Assembly: GCF_009765905.1 (NCBI RefSeq)
Contig: NZ_LMUO01000006.1
Coordinates: 298,676 to 362,675 of the forward strand
Source of the DNA: Mucilaginibacter sp. L196
GTDB lineage: Bacteria; Bacteroidota; Bacteroidia; Sphingobacteriales; Sphingobacteriaceae
DNA: 64,000 bases
Reading direction: 5' to 3'
Part shown: positions 38,776 to 47,221 of the stretch, in pieces
How positions within the stretch are numbered: the stretch's first letter is position 1
How the letters are laid out: each line of letters begins with the position of its first letter
Position numbers and translations under genes: made by a program
Notes under the pieces: model-generated
What the model was told of the DNA's origin: nothing
Seen by the model: the letters and a program-made list of their open reading frames with translations, nothing else
Database searches by the model: none

Positions 38776-39657
38776 TTACTTTTCAGTTAGCTTTTCTAAA
38801 TATTCTTTTTGCAGGTCAGCTAATTCAGCGTCATAACCTTTTTGATCAATAAATTGTTCTGGACGATAATGGTCGTCGGGTTTATGCTTTTCATGCAGAC
38901 CGAACTGACTGGCATGAGAAGATAGCCACAGGTCAAATTTCAGATCTTTCATTGCGTTCAAGGTATAAGCATAATCTTTACCCACGTTTGGGTATCCGGG
39001 CATGCCCGATAATTTTGTTTCATCAAGGATACTGGGCATATTTGCTATTAATACACGGTACACACGATGTTCATCTTTAACATTGAACAAGAAGCTATTG
39101 GCACCTTTAGTATGGCCGGGGTGGTGAAGCACGATGATCTGCATTCCACCAAAATTTACAGTATCCTTTTCGTGGAAAAGACAGTCGGCTTTAACCGGCT
39201 TAAACATTGGGCCCTTGCCGCCCATTACATAATCAGAATTACCACCATCTGCCAATACCTGCGCATCTTCTTCGTTGATCATTATCCTTGCACCTGTCAT
39301 TTTCTGTATATCGGCCATAGCGCCTACATGGTCGAAATGCGCATGCGTGGCCAGTAGTATTTTAATATCAGAAAATTTGAATCCCAAAGCTTCGATATGT
39401 GCCCGAATCATAGGACCTGAATCCTGAGCGCCCGTGTTGATTAATATATTGCCATTTGGTGTTGTGATAAGATAACATGCCAAATCGTAAGTGCCTACAT
39501 AATACAAATTGCCGGCAATTCTGAAAGGCTGATAATCTTGAGACCATTCAGCCGGATTATTGGTCTTAACCAATTCCTGAGCGTTTAGTATTGAGTCAAC
39601 AAGGACCAGGTTGAAAATTAACAACAGGGATTTAAGAGAGTTTTTAAGATTTGGCAT
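38776..39657 (-). CDS. Subclass B3 metallo-beta-lactamase-like hydrolase
   Basis: 293 residues with a signal peptide (cleavage near NAQEL, residue 27). The zinc-site residues fit subclass B3: HAHFDH at 105-110 (His-Xaa-His-Xaa-Asp-His), the later His of HHPGHTKGANSFLF, and the His of WLSSHASQFGLH. The fold and spacing match periplasmic B3 enzymes that hydrolyse beta-lactams including carbapenems, as known from environmental Bacteroidota; activity here is unproven. It is a single gene, with family D repeats on both sides (38740-38773 and 39715-39747). Confidence 0.87.
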   Translation of the reverse strand: MPNLKNSLKSLLLIFNLVLVDSILNAQELVKTNNPAEWSQDYQPFRIAGNLYYVGTYDLACYLITTPNGNILINTGAQDSGPMIRAHIEALGFKFSDIKILLATHAHFDHVGAMADIQKMTGARIMINEEDAQVLADGGNSDYVMGGKGPMFKPVKADCLFHEKDTVNFGGMQIIVLHHPGHTKGANSFLFNVKDEHRVYRVLIANMPSILDETKLSGMPGYPNVGKDYAYTLNAMKDLKFDLWLSSHASQFGLHEKHKPDDHYRPEQFIDQKGYDAELADLQKEYLEKLTEK

Positions 39658-39714
39658 GGAGTATTAGATAATCCTTAAAGATAACTTTTGATCATATACA
39701 ATGAAAATTTATTG

Positions 39715-39955
39715 CTAAGTGGTGCGGTGAAAACCGACCACAGCTGGTAAGTTTCTCTTCAGCAACAGAGAAAATCTAAAAAGTGGTTACGTGTACAGAT
39801 GCTTCGTACCTCAGCATGACAAACTTTTTTTTGAGACAATTAAGCCCCTTGTCATTCTGAGCAATAGCGAAGAATCTGCAAATTAGTTTACACCGGAAAG
39901 TAATATCTTGTGTTAATTCTAGCTTCTGGTCGGTGTTTTCACCGCACCAGCGATA
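39715..39955. mobile_element. MITE-like element with family D inverted ends and family A interior
   Basis: The left end is GGTGCGGTGAAAACCGACCA and the right end is its inverted counterpart (GGTCGGTGTTTTCACCGCAC). Inside are a family A right half (TACAGATGCTTCGTACCTCA, about 39794) and a left half (GTCATTCTGAGCAATAGCGA, from 39851) in swapped order, followed by the conserved TAGTTTACACCGG. About 240 bp, no coding capacity. Confidence 0.6.
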
Positions 39956-39982
39956 ACTGTTACTCAGAGAAGAGACAGTTAA

Positions 39983-40020
39983 TTGAAGATCTGAAATCAA
40001 ATTCAATTCCAGATCTTCAA
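39983..40020. terminator. Probable terminator hairpin after tatA
   Basis: Perfect 11-bp arms TTGAAGATCTG and CAGATCTTCAA with a 16-nt loop, 20 bp past the tatA stop. The T-run on the minus strand is poor, so termination efficiency is uncertain. Confidence 0.5.
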
Positions 40021-40040
40021 GTGTATGAGGTACCGGAAGA

Positions 40041-40241
40041 TTAAACCTTAGGTTTATCTTCGGTATTTGTTGGAGTTGTAGTAGTGTTGTTGGTTGTTGT
40101 AGTGCCTTCGCCGTTGGTAGCGTCTTTAAATTCTTTAACGCCTTTTCCTAAGCCTTTCATCAGTTCGGGTATTTTTTTACCCCCAAACATCAGTAATACT
40201 ACCGCGGCTATTAATATCAGCACTGGTCCGTCTAATCCCAT
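40041..40241 (-). CDS. tatA: Twin-arginine translocase subunit TatA/TatE
   Basis: 66 residues. One N-terminal membrane helix ([21 protein letters not shown]), the hinge and amphipathic helix ([16 protein letters not shown]), then a short Thr/Asn-rich tail. This is the usual minimal TatA layout; TatA oligomers form the transport path for folded proteins through the inner membrane. A second TatA-type gene lies 36 nt upstream on the same strand. No tatC is in the window. Confidence 0.93.
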   Translation of the reverse strand: MGLDGPVLILIAAVVLLMFGGKKIPELMKGLGKGVKEFKDATNGEGTTTTNNTTTTPTNTEDKPKV

Positions 40242-40277
40242 GATTTTTAAGTTTTATGTAATGATTAATATTCTTAT

Positions 40278-40730
40278 TTACGCTTTATGCTCTTCGTGTG
40301 CAGTGTTAGCCGGTTCAGGAACTACACGCTCAATAGGTGTTTCCTTCAGGTGGGCAGGCTCTGCAATGGGTATGGTATTTTTCACCGGCTCAACCGCCGC
40401 TATTGATCCTATTTCGGCAACCGGTACGGTATCATGATGCTCAACAACGGCCGGGGCTTCAGTTGGTGCAACAGGCACATCGCTTACCGGGTTTGTTGCC
40501 GGGTTTTGCGCAGCTGTTTCTGCTTCTTTTTTAGCCTGGAAAGTATCTATCTGGCTGGTTATTTCGCGTTTTACACCTTCTGATGCATCCTTAAATTCGC
40601 GGATGCCTTTACCTAAACCTTTAGCAAGTCCGGGAAGTTTTTCGCCTCCAAATAAAAGCAAAACTACAAACAGGATAAGCATTATCTCTGGTGCGGTAAA
40701 CTCGAAAAATAAAAAAACTTGACTAAACAT
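40278..40730 (-). CDS. Second TatA/TatB-type protein with long charged tail
   Basis: 150 residues. The N-terminus carries [20 protein letters not shown], a membrane helix with Glu in the position seen in TatA/TatB, then [21 protein letters not shown] and an extended Ala/Pro/Glu/Val-rich tail of about 85 residues. The amphipathic helix is TatA-like, while the long tail recalls TatB. With the neighbouring short TatA it may make a two-component A/B set, which is inference. A perfect -7 box lies 20 nt upstream, so the tat pair can be transcribed apart from the genes before it. Confidence 0.88.
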   Translation of the reverse strand: MFSQVFLFFEFTAPEIMLILFVVLLLFGGEKLPGLAKGLGKGIREFKDASEGVKREITSQIDTFQAKKEAETAAQNPATNPVSDVPVAPTEAPAVVEHHDTVPVAEIGSIAAVEPVKNTIPIAEPAHLKETPIERVVPEPANTAHEEHKA

Positions 40731-40750
40731 ATCTTCTCTATTTTAATCTA

Positions 40751-40758
40751 CAAATATA
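40751..40758 (-). promoter_or_regulatory. -7 promoter box for the tatA pair
   Basis: TATATTTG on the minus strand, a perfect TAnnTTTG match, with a TTTG at 40775-40778 as a possible -33 box (16-nt spacer, slightly short). Lies 20 nt before the ATG at 40730. Confidence 0.55.
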
Positions 40759-40786
40759 AACAATTTTAATATTACAAAGTTTCAAA

Positions 40787-42082
40787 TCAATTTGGCGCCA
40801 GCCATAGTTTAGGGTTAACCGCTGTAACACCTTTGTATAAACCAAAGTGTACATTAGCCTCACCTGTTGATGAATCCGTAGCCACTGTTCCTATACTTTG
40901 CTTGGTACTTACTTTATCACCTTTCGCAACACTAACCGACCTTAGGTTAGAGTAAGCGGTAAAGTATTCACCATGCCTTATCAGCACCAAATAAGTACCG
41001 CTAATATCGGCCACCTTAATTACATCTCCCTCAAAAACCGCCCTAACCGATGCGCCGGGGTTGCTTTTTATATCAACGCCATCGCTTTCGCTTTTAATAT
41101 TCTCGGGCGTATAATAAACACCAAAGCCCTGTGTTATCATGCCATTGGCAACCGGCCATGGTAACCGGCCGCGGTTACCCAAAAAGTCGTTTGATAACCT
41201 GGCGGCCTCGGGCGTAGCGTTCAATACCTCGCTATTGCTTGATACTTTGGTTATCGCCGCCCTTTTAGGTGCTACCACTTCCCTGTTTTCGGCTTTCGCT
41301 TTTGCCGCAGCTAATCTTGCTGCTTCTTTAGCTTCTTCTTCGGCCTTGCGCCTAGCTTCTTCAATCTCTCTGCGTACCGCCGCGTCAATCTCGCGGTTTG
41401 TTGCAGCTATTTTACGCTGAACATCTTTTTGCTGCTGCTTAAGCTGCCCTATTTGTTTAGACAGGCCAACAACTACTTGAACCTGCGTGGTTCTTTCATC
41501 GCCCAGCGTTTGTTTTTCTTTCTCCTGATCCTTCAGCAAATCACCCTTTGCCTGTTTTGTTTTATCTAGCTCAACAATCTTAACATTCAGGTCCTTTTCA
41601 GTGCTTTGAATATAATTTGCCTGGCGCTCACGGTAGGTACCAAATTGCTGTAAATACTTTAAACGTTTATAAGCCTGGTTAAAATCCTGCGAAGCAAAAA
41701 TAAACATTAGCTTATTGTAAGCGCTTTGGTTTCTATACGCGAACATAATCATTGCCGCATATTCCTTTTTAAGTTGGCTTAACTGGCTTTGTAAACTACG
41801 TACGGAATTATTGCTCTCTGAGATTTGATTATCTAAATTTCTTATTTCGGAGTTGATGTTACTGATCTTTTCTTCGCGCAGGTTTATCTGTGCTTTAAGG
41901 ATGTTCAGTTGCTTCAGCGTGCTTTTTTTATTGCTGGCAGTTTGCTGATACTCCGTATTTAACTCCTGTAATTCCTCATTCAGTTTATCGCGGCGGTGCT
42001 TCAGTTCAGAGCTGCTTTGGGCATGGGCCCCTATCGCCGCAAAAACAAAAATCAGGAATAATAATATTTTAAAAGATCTCAT
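40787..42082 (-). CDS. EnvC-like murein hydrolase activator with degenerate M23 (LytM) domain
   Basis: 431 residues. Signal peptide (ends AIGAHAQSS), long coiled coil (about 22-265, with an Ala/Glu/Lys-rich helical stretch), then an M23/LytM domain (about 325-430). The zinc-binding pattern of active M23 peptidases is broken: the first His position reads SDGVDIKS, and the HxH motif is NVHFGLYKG. EnvC-type activators likewise have degenerate LytM domains and act by switching on amidases at the division site, so a regulatory rather than catalytic role is likely. It sits between the DUF4292 gene and the tat pair. Confidence 0.9.
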   Translation of the reverse strand: MRSFKILLFLIFVFAAIGAHAQSSSELKHRRDKLNEELQELNTEYQQTASNKKSTLKQLNILKAQINLREEKISNINSEIRNLDNQISESNNSVRSLQSQLSQLKKEYAAMIMFAYRNQSAYNKLMFIFASQDFNQAYKRLKYLQQFGTYRERQANYIQSTEKDLNVKIVELDKTKQAKGDLLKDQEKEKQTLGDERTTQVQVVVGLSKQIGQLKQQQKDVQRKIAATNREIDAAVRREIEEARRKAEEEAKEAARLAAAKAKAENREVVAPKRAAITKVSSNSEVLNATPEAARLSNDFLGNRGRLPWPVANGMITQGFGVYYTPENIKSESDGVDIKSNPGASVRAVFEGDVIKVADISGTYLVLIRHGEYFTAYSNLRSVSVAKGDKVSTKQSIGTVATDSSTGEANVHFGLYKGVTAVNPKLWLAPN

Positions 42083-42154
42083 CCGTATTTGGGAATATGT
42101 TTGTGTTCAGCAGCAAGTTTATCATCCTGCCTGTTATCCACACAAAAATATAAT

Positions 42155-42934
42155 TTAATTTTGGGGTGAATAGCTCGACGGGATACTAAATGGATAATCC
42201 TGTGCCTGGTTAAGGTCAACCTTAACATAATGCAAATTAACCTGTATTTTTTTATCTTTTGCTACAGAAGCTATATCTATTTGCGATGGTAGCTTTTGCG
42301 TGCCCGATTGTATAAAATTATTATAGCTCACCTGCAACGATACGCCCTGATTATGGTTATCTAAATTGGTTTGAGTAACCCGCAAATCGGTATTAAGCAT
42401 TAAGCGGTAAACTATATCCTCCAGATTACCACTTAACGTAACGGCGTTATTTGTTGTATCTAACGCTGCATCGCCATTTAGCAAGGCTGGCATCGCGTTA
42501 CCAATTAGCAAGGCTTGCAGCATATTATAATTAATTTGCTTATTGGTATAAGCGTAAATAAAGCTAAATGGCTTTTTAACGTAGAGGCCCTGCAAGCGGT
42601 TGATGATCATCACACTATCGGGAGTAATAACTGCCCTCGCAACCTCGATACCTAACAGAGCGGTTATGGATACCCATATTTTTTTATCGTTGGCGATGCG
42701 GATATTCATGGTAACATCGTTCTTGTTGCCACCTATATCCAAACTGGTGCGTGCTTTACCCGAAAAAGTATCGAATATGAGTTGATGTGAACGAATATCA
42801 TTAAGTTCGATCGCTAACCTACTGGGATGTTTTGCTACTGCAGTATTAGCAGTGGTTATTTTACGCGCCTTGCAACTAACTACGGCCAGCAAACAGCAAG
42901 CTATCAAAACCTTATTCAACGTATTTCCTTTCAT
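42155..42934 (-). CDS. DUF4292 lipoprotein
   Basis: 259 residues. Signal with lipobox (LLAVVSCKARK, Cys22), then a beta-rich domain with FSGKARTSLDIGGNKNDVTM and VARAVITPDSVMIINRLQGLYVKKPF, the pattern of the Bacteroidota DUF4292 family, which looks like LolA/LolB-type lipoprotein carriers. That similarity is from memory of the family and not a computed match. It overlaps the upstream TPR gene by 23 nt and precedes the EnvC-like gene by 72 nt, a gene order widely kept in this phylum. Confidence 0.83.
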   Translation of the reverse strand: MKGNTLNKVLIACCLLAVVSCKARKITTANTAVAKHPSRLAIELNDIRSHQLIFDTFSGKARTSLDIGGNKNDVTMNIRIANDKKIWVSITALLGIEVARAVITPDSVMIINRLQGLYVKKPFSFIYAYTNKQINYNMLQALLIGNAMPALLNGDAALDTTNNAVTLSGNLEDIVYRLMLNTDLRVTQTNLDNHNQGVSLQVSYNNFIQSGTQKLPSQIDIASVAKDKKIQVNLHYVKVDLNQAQDYPFSIPSSYSPQN

Positions 42935-44648
42935 TTATCTTTCTATCTAATATAGGCGACTGCTCACCGTGGGCCTTAGCTTTTTTCCAGCTGGCAACAG
43001 CGGAATCGGTATCGCCTAAGTAAAACATTATGTCGCCATAATGTTCTGTTTGTACAGCACTATTTGTTTTATCGTGTAAAATGGCCTTCTCAATCCAAAT
43101 TTTGGCATCGGCATACTTTTTTTGCCTGAAGAGTATCCATGCATAAGTATCCTCGAACGACGCCGTGTTTGGCTGCAATTCGTTTGAATGGGCCGACATT
43201 TGCGCCGCTTTATCCAATTGCTCACCTCTTAACGATAAATAGTACGCGTAATTGTTCAGAGAGAAGGCATTATCAGGATTATAGCTCAAGGATTTATCAT
43301 AAGCATCGTCAGAATTCTTGTTATCTTTCAATTCGTGATAGCAATCGCCGAGTGATGAATAGCTTAATGATAACAGGTCCTTATCATCCGAGGCTAATAA
43401 CGTTGCTGTTTTTATATAGCTTATAGCCTTATCGTAATTTTTTTGCTGTGAATACGCGATGCCTACCAGGTAATTCATCCAGGCCTGGTTTGGGAAATAG
43501 GATAACGCGTTTTCGCCATCTTTTATGGCGGCATCGTATTCGCTATTACTAATCTCTATCCTTACCAGCTGATCATATACTTCGTAATGCTGTGCATCAA
43601 TAACTATTGATTTGCGATAAGCGTTTTCGGCATCAGCAAGTTTTTCATTCTGGGCAAGCATATCGCCGTACATGGCCCAGGCTTTATAATCATCGGGGTG
43701 CGCCACTGTGATTGTTTTGCTTAACTCCAATGCACTGGCTTTTGCGTTAGCATCCGGAAATTTGGGGATGTATCCGGAAATTATTTTTATTTCCTGATCG
43801 ATGTCCAGATCAGGGCTTTGAAATGCTAGTTCGATTTGATTATAGCAATCCTCATATTTTTTTTGCTCCCGATAAACATCAGCCAAAGCTAAATGCACTT
43901 GTGGATTTTGGGGATCTGCCTTCCCCGCTGTTTGTAAAACCTTAAGCGCTTTGTCCTCAAAATTATTGGAGTTATAAAGCTCGGCAAGCAGCAGGGAATA
44001 TCTTATTTCTGACGGATTAGCGTCTATCATTTGCTGTGCTTCAGCAGCAGCCTGATCTATTTTGCCTTGTTTTAAATATATTTTTTGGCGGCCAGCCAGC
44101 ACGTTATCATCCATGCCACCATTCATTTTTATAATCTGGTCGTAAACGTTTAACGCGTCATCATATTTTTGCTCGTAGTAAAGGACCCGGGCATAATCCA
44201 TTCTATAATCGGTATCGTCCGCATCAATCCTGATCAGTTGCTTAAACGCGCCTTCCAGCTTTATAGCGTTATTGGTCTTTTCGTAACACTCGGTAAGCGC
44301 CAGCCAATACCATTTATTGTTGGGGTTTACAGCAACAGCATTTTCCAGCAATCCCTGGGCGCTGGTAAAATCTTGTTTACTCACTTTTAACTCGGCAAGC
44401 TGGTATAGGGCGGCATCATTTGAGGGCTCCATTTGTAAAACGCGGTTAAACATTTCGGCAGCCTGACTATAGTTTTCGGTCACCTTGGCTTCCATAGCCG
44501 AGTAGAAGAGCTGTTTAACCATCAGGCTATCCATCTGACTCATTTGCCTCGCAGAGGCTATAATTGCCCCACTACCAGTTGTTTTACTTTGTGCCAAAGC
44601 AAAAAACGGCATTATTAATAATGTAGATGTAAGCAGCCTGATTTTCAT
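42912..44648 (-). CDS. Tetratricopeptide-repeat protein, exported
   Basis: 578 residues with a signal peptide (ends FALAQSK). Roughly a dozen TPR-type helix pairs fill the rest, for example YSQAAEMFNRVLQMEPSNDA, YDDALNVYDQIIKMNGGMDD, YDAAIKDGENALSYFPNQAW and NSDDAYDKSLSYNPDNAFSL. TPR stacks bind protein partners; a periplasmic scaffold for outer-membrane or cell-wall assembly fits the neighbours. It follows dut by 4 nt and overlaps the DUF4292 gene, so it is part of the same operon. Confidence 0.9.
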   Translation of the reverse strand: MKIRLLTSTLLIMPFFALAQSKTTGSGAIIASARQMSQMDSLMVKQLFYSAMEAKVTENYSQAAEMFNRVLQMEPSNDAALYQLAELKVSKQDFTSAQGLLENAVAVNPNNKWYWLALTECYEKTNNAIKLEGAFKQLIRIDADDTDYRMDYARVLYYEQKYDDALNVYDQIIKMNGGMDDNVLAGRQKIYLKQGKIDQAAAEAQQMIDANPSEIRYSLLLAELYNSNNFEDKALKVLQTAGKADPQNPQVHLALADVYREQKKYEDCYNQIELAFQSPDLDIDQEIKIISGYIPKFPDANAKASALELSKTITVAHPDDYKAWAMYGDMLAQNEKLADAENAYRKSIVIDAQHYEVYDQLVRIEISNSEYDAAIKDGENALSYFPNQAWMNYLVGIAYSQQKNYDKAISYIKTATLLASDDKDLLSLSYSSLGDCYHELKDNKNSDDAYDKSLSYNPDNAFSLNNYAYYLSLRGEQLDKAAQMSAHSNELQPNTASFEDTYAWILFRQKKYADAKIWIEKAILHDKTNSAVQTEHYGDIMFYLGDTDSAVASWKKAKAHGEQSPILDRKINERKYVE

Positions 44649-44652
44649 TTAA

Positions 44653-45087
44653 TTAACTAACCCCTGTATGACCATAACCACCAACTCCGCGCGAAGTTTC
44701 ATTTAAAACCTCTACTTCTTCCCAATCCACCTTTTCATGTTTCGCCACTATCATTTGCGCAATCCTGTCGCCGGTATTTATTTCAAATACTTCGGTTGAA
44801 AGGTTGATTAGCAGCACTTTTATTTCGCCGCGATAATCAGCATCAATAGTACCCGGCGAATTTACAATACCTATACCGTGCTTAAACGCCAAACCACTGC
44901 GCGGGCGTATCTGCGCCTCAAAACTTTCAGGCAGCTCAATGTGCAGGCCTGTAGGTATCAGTTTACGTTCCATTGGCGCAAGGGTTACAGTTGCTTCCAC
45001 ATCAGCGCGAAGATCCATACCTGCGGCATGCATTGTTTCATAAGCCGGCAGGCTGTTTTTTGATTTGTTTATTACTCTTATAATCAT
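44653..45087 (-). CDS. dut: dUTP diphosphatase (dUTPase)
   Basis: 144 residues. All five trimeric dUTPase motifs are present: [51 protein letters not shown] and the Gly-rich [10 protein letters not shown] at the C-terminus. It hydrolyses dUTP to dUMP and pyrophosphate, keeping uracil out of DNA; dcd at 8302-8838 produces its substrate. It lies 4 nt before the TPR gene. Upstream, half of a family B repeat ends 3 nt before the ATG and puts AGAGGGGGCT where a Shine-Dalgarno sequence would sit, unusual for this phylum. Confidence 0.96.
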   Translation of the reverse strand: MIIRVINKSKNSLPAYETMHAAGMDLRADVEATVTLAPMERKLIPTGLHIELPESFEAQIRPRSGLAFKHGIGIVNSPGTIDADYRGEIKVLLINLSTEVFEINTGDRIAQMIVAKHEKVDWEEVEVLNETSRGVGGYGHTGVS

Positions 45088-45088
45088 A

Positions 45089-45127
45089 GTAGCCCCCTCT
45101 AAATCTCCCCCGGCAGGGGAGATTTCT
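45089..45127. repeat. Family B repeat, half copy B1, abutting the dut start codon
   Basis: Contains GCCCCCTCTAAATCTCCCCC followed by GGCAGGGGAGATTT, equal to the left half of copies at 47043-47138 and 60274-60368. Its internal hairpin pairs TCTCCCC with GGGGAGA. It fills most of the 52-bp gap between the flippase and dut. Confidence 0.7.
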
Positions 45128-45139
45128 TAAAGTTGTTTT

Positions 45140-46759
45140 TTATAGTTTAAATATAGCCCTTAAGTTATCGCGTTCAAAATAAAATGCAACCAAAATATAG
45201 CCTAATAGTAGCCCATCACCAATAAAAAACCCTTTGTCAAACGCAACCGGAGCATGTGTGGCTGTGCTTCCGGATGTTGTAAGTGCGTAATTACCGTTAA
45301 TCCGTGTTATAAAGTAAACGATAATGATGGATGAAACGATGTAGGCGAGGTTTTTTTTAAGATTGTATGGAATTGGATAATTTTTTTGCCCCCAAATGTA
45401 CGACAGTATCATCATCACGGTATAAGCAATTAACGACACCCAGGCCGATGCCATATAACTATATTTGGGGATAAAGATTATATTCAATACAATGGTTAAA
45501 ATAGCGCCGATACCGGAAATATAAAGGCCATATTTGGTTTGATCAGACAGTTTGTACCAGATTGACAAATTCATGTATATGCCTAAACTAACGTAACCGA
45601 ATAACAATGGTGGAACTACTGCCAAACCGACCCAATAAGTTCTGTTGATGAAATATTTAAGCCAGTCGATATTCGCGATTAAGCCTACGAAAATTACGCA
45701 TACTGTGATTACGAAATAGTCCATGATACGGGCGTAGGTCTGCGTGGCATTTTTATTTTTGGCGTGATTGAAGAAGAATGGCTCAGCGCCAAGGCGAAAG
45801 GCATTTACAAATATACTGAGGAACACCGCTATTTTGCTACAGGCACCATAAATACCGACATCGTGCAGGCTGATATTTGCAGGCAGTAACTTGCCCAGCA
45901 ATATCTTATCCATGTTTTCATTAACTATATAAGATAAATTGGCGATAAGGACAGGCCAGCTGTAACGATACATATTGAGCAACATTTCCCGATCAAAATT
46001 AAACCTGATTTGCAATAACTGGGGTAATAACAGCAGAAGCGTTACAATGCTCGATAACAATTCGGAAACAAAAACATAGCCCACCCATCTCGGGGTAAAC
46101 CATTGGCTGATCCATGCAGAACCAACTAAATTATGACTCAACCAAAACGGAACAACATAAATAAATATTAAATTGAAGCTAACAAAGATAAGCACGCTTG
46201 CCAGCTTGATGAGGCCATAGCGCGCAGGCCTACCATCGGCACGAAGCTTGGCAAAAGGGATGGCACACCATGCATCCACAATAACTATAGCAAGGCAGAT
46301 ATAAACGTATTTAAGGAAATCGGCATAAGTAGTGCCTATAATGGTATGTGGGAGTAGCCCCTTGGTTGCTAAATTTTTTGTGTGGTTAACGTCAACATAG
46401 CTGGCTATCCAGCCGGCGAACGGGATAGTAAACAGCAGGAACAATATCGTTACTACAAATATCGAAGCAAAAGCATTGTTGTAAACCCGTTGTTTGTTAT
46501 CAGGATGCTTATTAAGGTAACGGAAAAAAGTGGTTTCCATCCCGAATGCCAACAAGGCGTTAATGATGGATATATAGCTATATAACGTAGTAATAACACC
46601 ATACGCAGCAGTTACGTAAGCCCTTGTATAAATTGGGGTAAGAAAAAAAATCAGCACCTTGCTGGCAATGGTGCTTATACCGTATACTGCGGTTTGACCC
46701 GCGAATTTTTTAGCTGTTGACAATGGTTTTTCCTGCGATTTAAAGGTATTTTCTACCAC
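45140..46759 (-). CDS. Polysaccharide/oligosaccharide flippase (Wzx/MATE-like)
   Basis: 539 residues with about 14 membrane segments and the usual opening (AGQTAVYGISTIASKVLIFF LTPIYTRAY in two parts). Family: membrane exporters of lipid-linked sugar repeat units for O-antigen, capsule or exopolysaccharide. The gene is not surrounded by glycosyltransferases, so the sugar substrate is unknown; it stands at the head of a conserved housekeeping cluster with dut and cell-envelope genes. The start overlaps the end of the acylphosphatase gene by 7 nt. A long terminal segment after the last helix is missing, as is normal. Confidence 0.87.
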   Translation of the reverse strand: MVENTFKSQEKPLSTAKKFAGQTAVYGISTIASKVLIFFLTPIYTRAYVTAAYGVITTLYSYISIINALLAFGMETTFFRYLNKHPDNKQRVYNNAFASIFVVTILFLLFTIPFAGWIASYVDVNHTKNLATKGLLPHTIIGTTYADFLKYVYICLAIVIVDAWCAIPFAKLRADGRPARYGLIKLASVLIFVSFNLIFIYVVPFWLSHNLVGSAWISQWFTPRWVGYVFVSELLSSIVTLLLLLPQLLQIRFNFDREMLLNMYRYSWPVLIANLSYIVNENMDKILLGKLLPANISLHDVGIYGACSKIAVFLSIFVNAFRLGAEPFFFNHAKNKNATQTYARIMDYFVITVCVIFVGLIANIDWLKYFINRTYWVGLAVVPPLLFGYVSLGIYMNLSIWYKLSDQTKYGLYISGIGAILTIVLNIIFIPKYSYMASAWVSLIAYTVMMILSYIWGQKNYPIPYNLKKNLAYIVSSIIIVYFITRINGNYALTTSGSTATHAPVAFDKGFFIGDGLLLGYILVAFYFERDNLRAIFKL

Positions 46760-47037
46760 AAAAAGTTCTTTTTCACTACCTCAAAATTACGATAGTTTTT
46801 CAATTCGCCTTCATGCGACTCAACGGAGGTTACCTCGGCTTTTTCAGGGCCTTCGTTGCACCAATCTAAAAACATATCAAGCAATGCACCTTTAGCTTCG
46901 GCAGCAATCAATACATCTCCGTTATCGGCATTTTTAATATAGCCGCAAACACCAAGCTGGTCGGCAACGGCTTTGGTTGACATGCGGAAGGATACGCCTT
47001 GTACTTTGCCTTTTATAGTTATATCGAGATGTTTCAT
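46753..47037 (-). CDS. Acylphosphatase
   Basis: 94 residues, normal length. Matches the family from LDITIKGKVQGVSFRMSTKAVADQLGVCG, read in two parts, with the catalytic Arg of VSFRM and the later Asn in GYIKNADNGDVLIAAE. Hydrolyses acyl phosphates such as carbamoyl or 1,3-bisphosphoglycerate. The gene overlaps the flippase start. Directly before its ATG lies a full family B repeat, which supplies AGAGGGGGCT 8 nt upstream and displaces any visible -7 box. Confidence 0.93.
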   Translation of the reverse strand: MKHLDITIKGKVQGVSFRMSTKAVADQLGVCGYIKNADNGDVLIAAEAKGALLDMFLDWCNEGPEKAEVTSVESHEGELKNYRNFEVVKKNFLW

Positions 47038-47042
47038 AATCT

Positions 47043-47138
47043 AAGCCCCCTCTAAATCTCCCCCGGTAGGGGAGACTTTACTTTGTTTTACTTTATTAAT
47101 CTTAAAGCCCTCCCTTCCGGGGAGGGTTGGGTGGGGCT
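47043..47138. repeat. Family B palindromic repeat, copy B2
   Basis: Left half GCCCCCTCTAAATCTCCCCC plus GGTAGGGGAGAC; right half AAGCCCTCCCTTCCGGGGAG plus GGTTGGGTGGGGCT. The halves are imperfect inverted copies and each forms its own hairpin. It begins 5 bp from the acylphosphatase start codon. Confidence 0.75.
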
Positions 47139-47221
47139 ATGTTCCGCCAAAAATAGGAATGTTTTGATGGTAAATCAATTTGATTCTTGTACGGCTGCAA
47201 TGATATTACAGAAACAAGACC

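Larger units (their letters stand above)
39658..40040. other. 383-bp intergenic region holding a composite repeat
   Basis: From the beta-lactamase side: its presumed promoter, then family D copies at 39715-39747 and 39922-39955 in inverted orientation with rearranged family A sequence between them, then a hairpin behind tatA. The open frame at 39776-40006 is a by-product of the repeats and is not called as a gene. Confidence 0.65.

Noticed and set aside
39776..40006. 76-codon minus-strand ORF
   Set aside because: It lies wholly inside the D/A composite repeat, and its sequence is translated repeat arms.
40041..40730. Complete Tat operon
   Set aside because: Only TatA-type genes are present; no TatC-like six-helix protein is encoded in the window.
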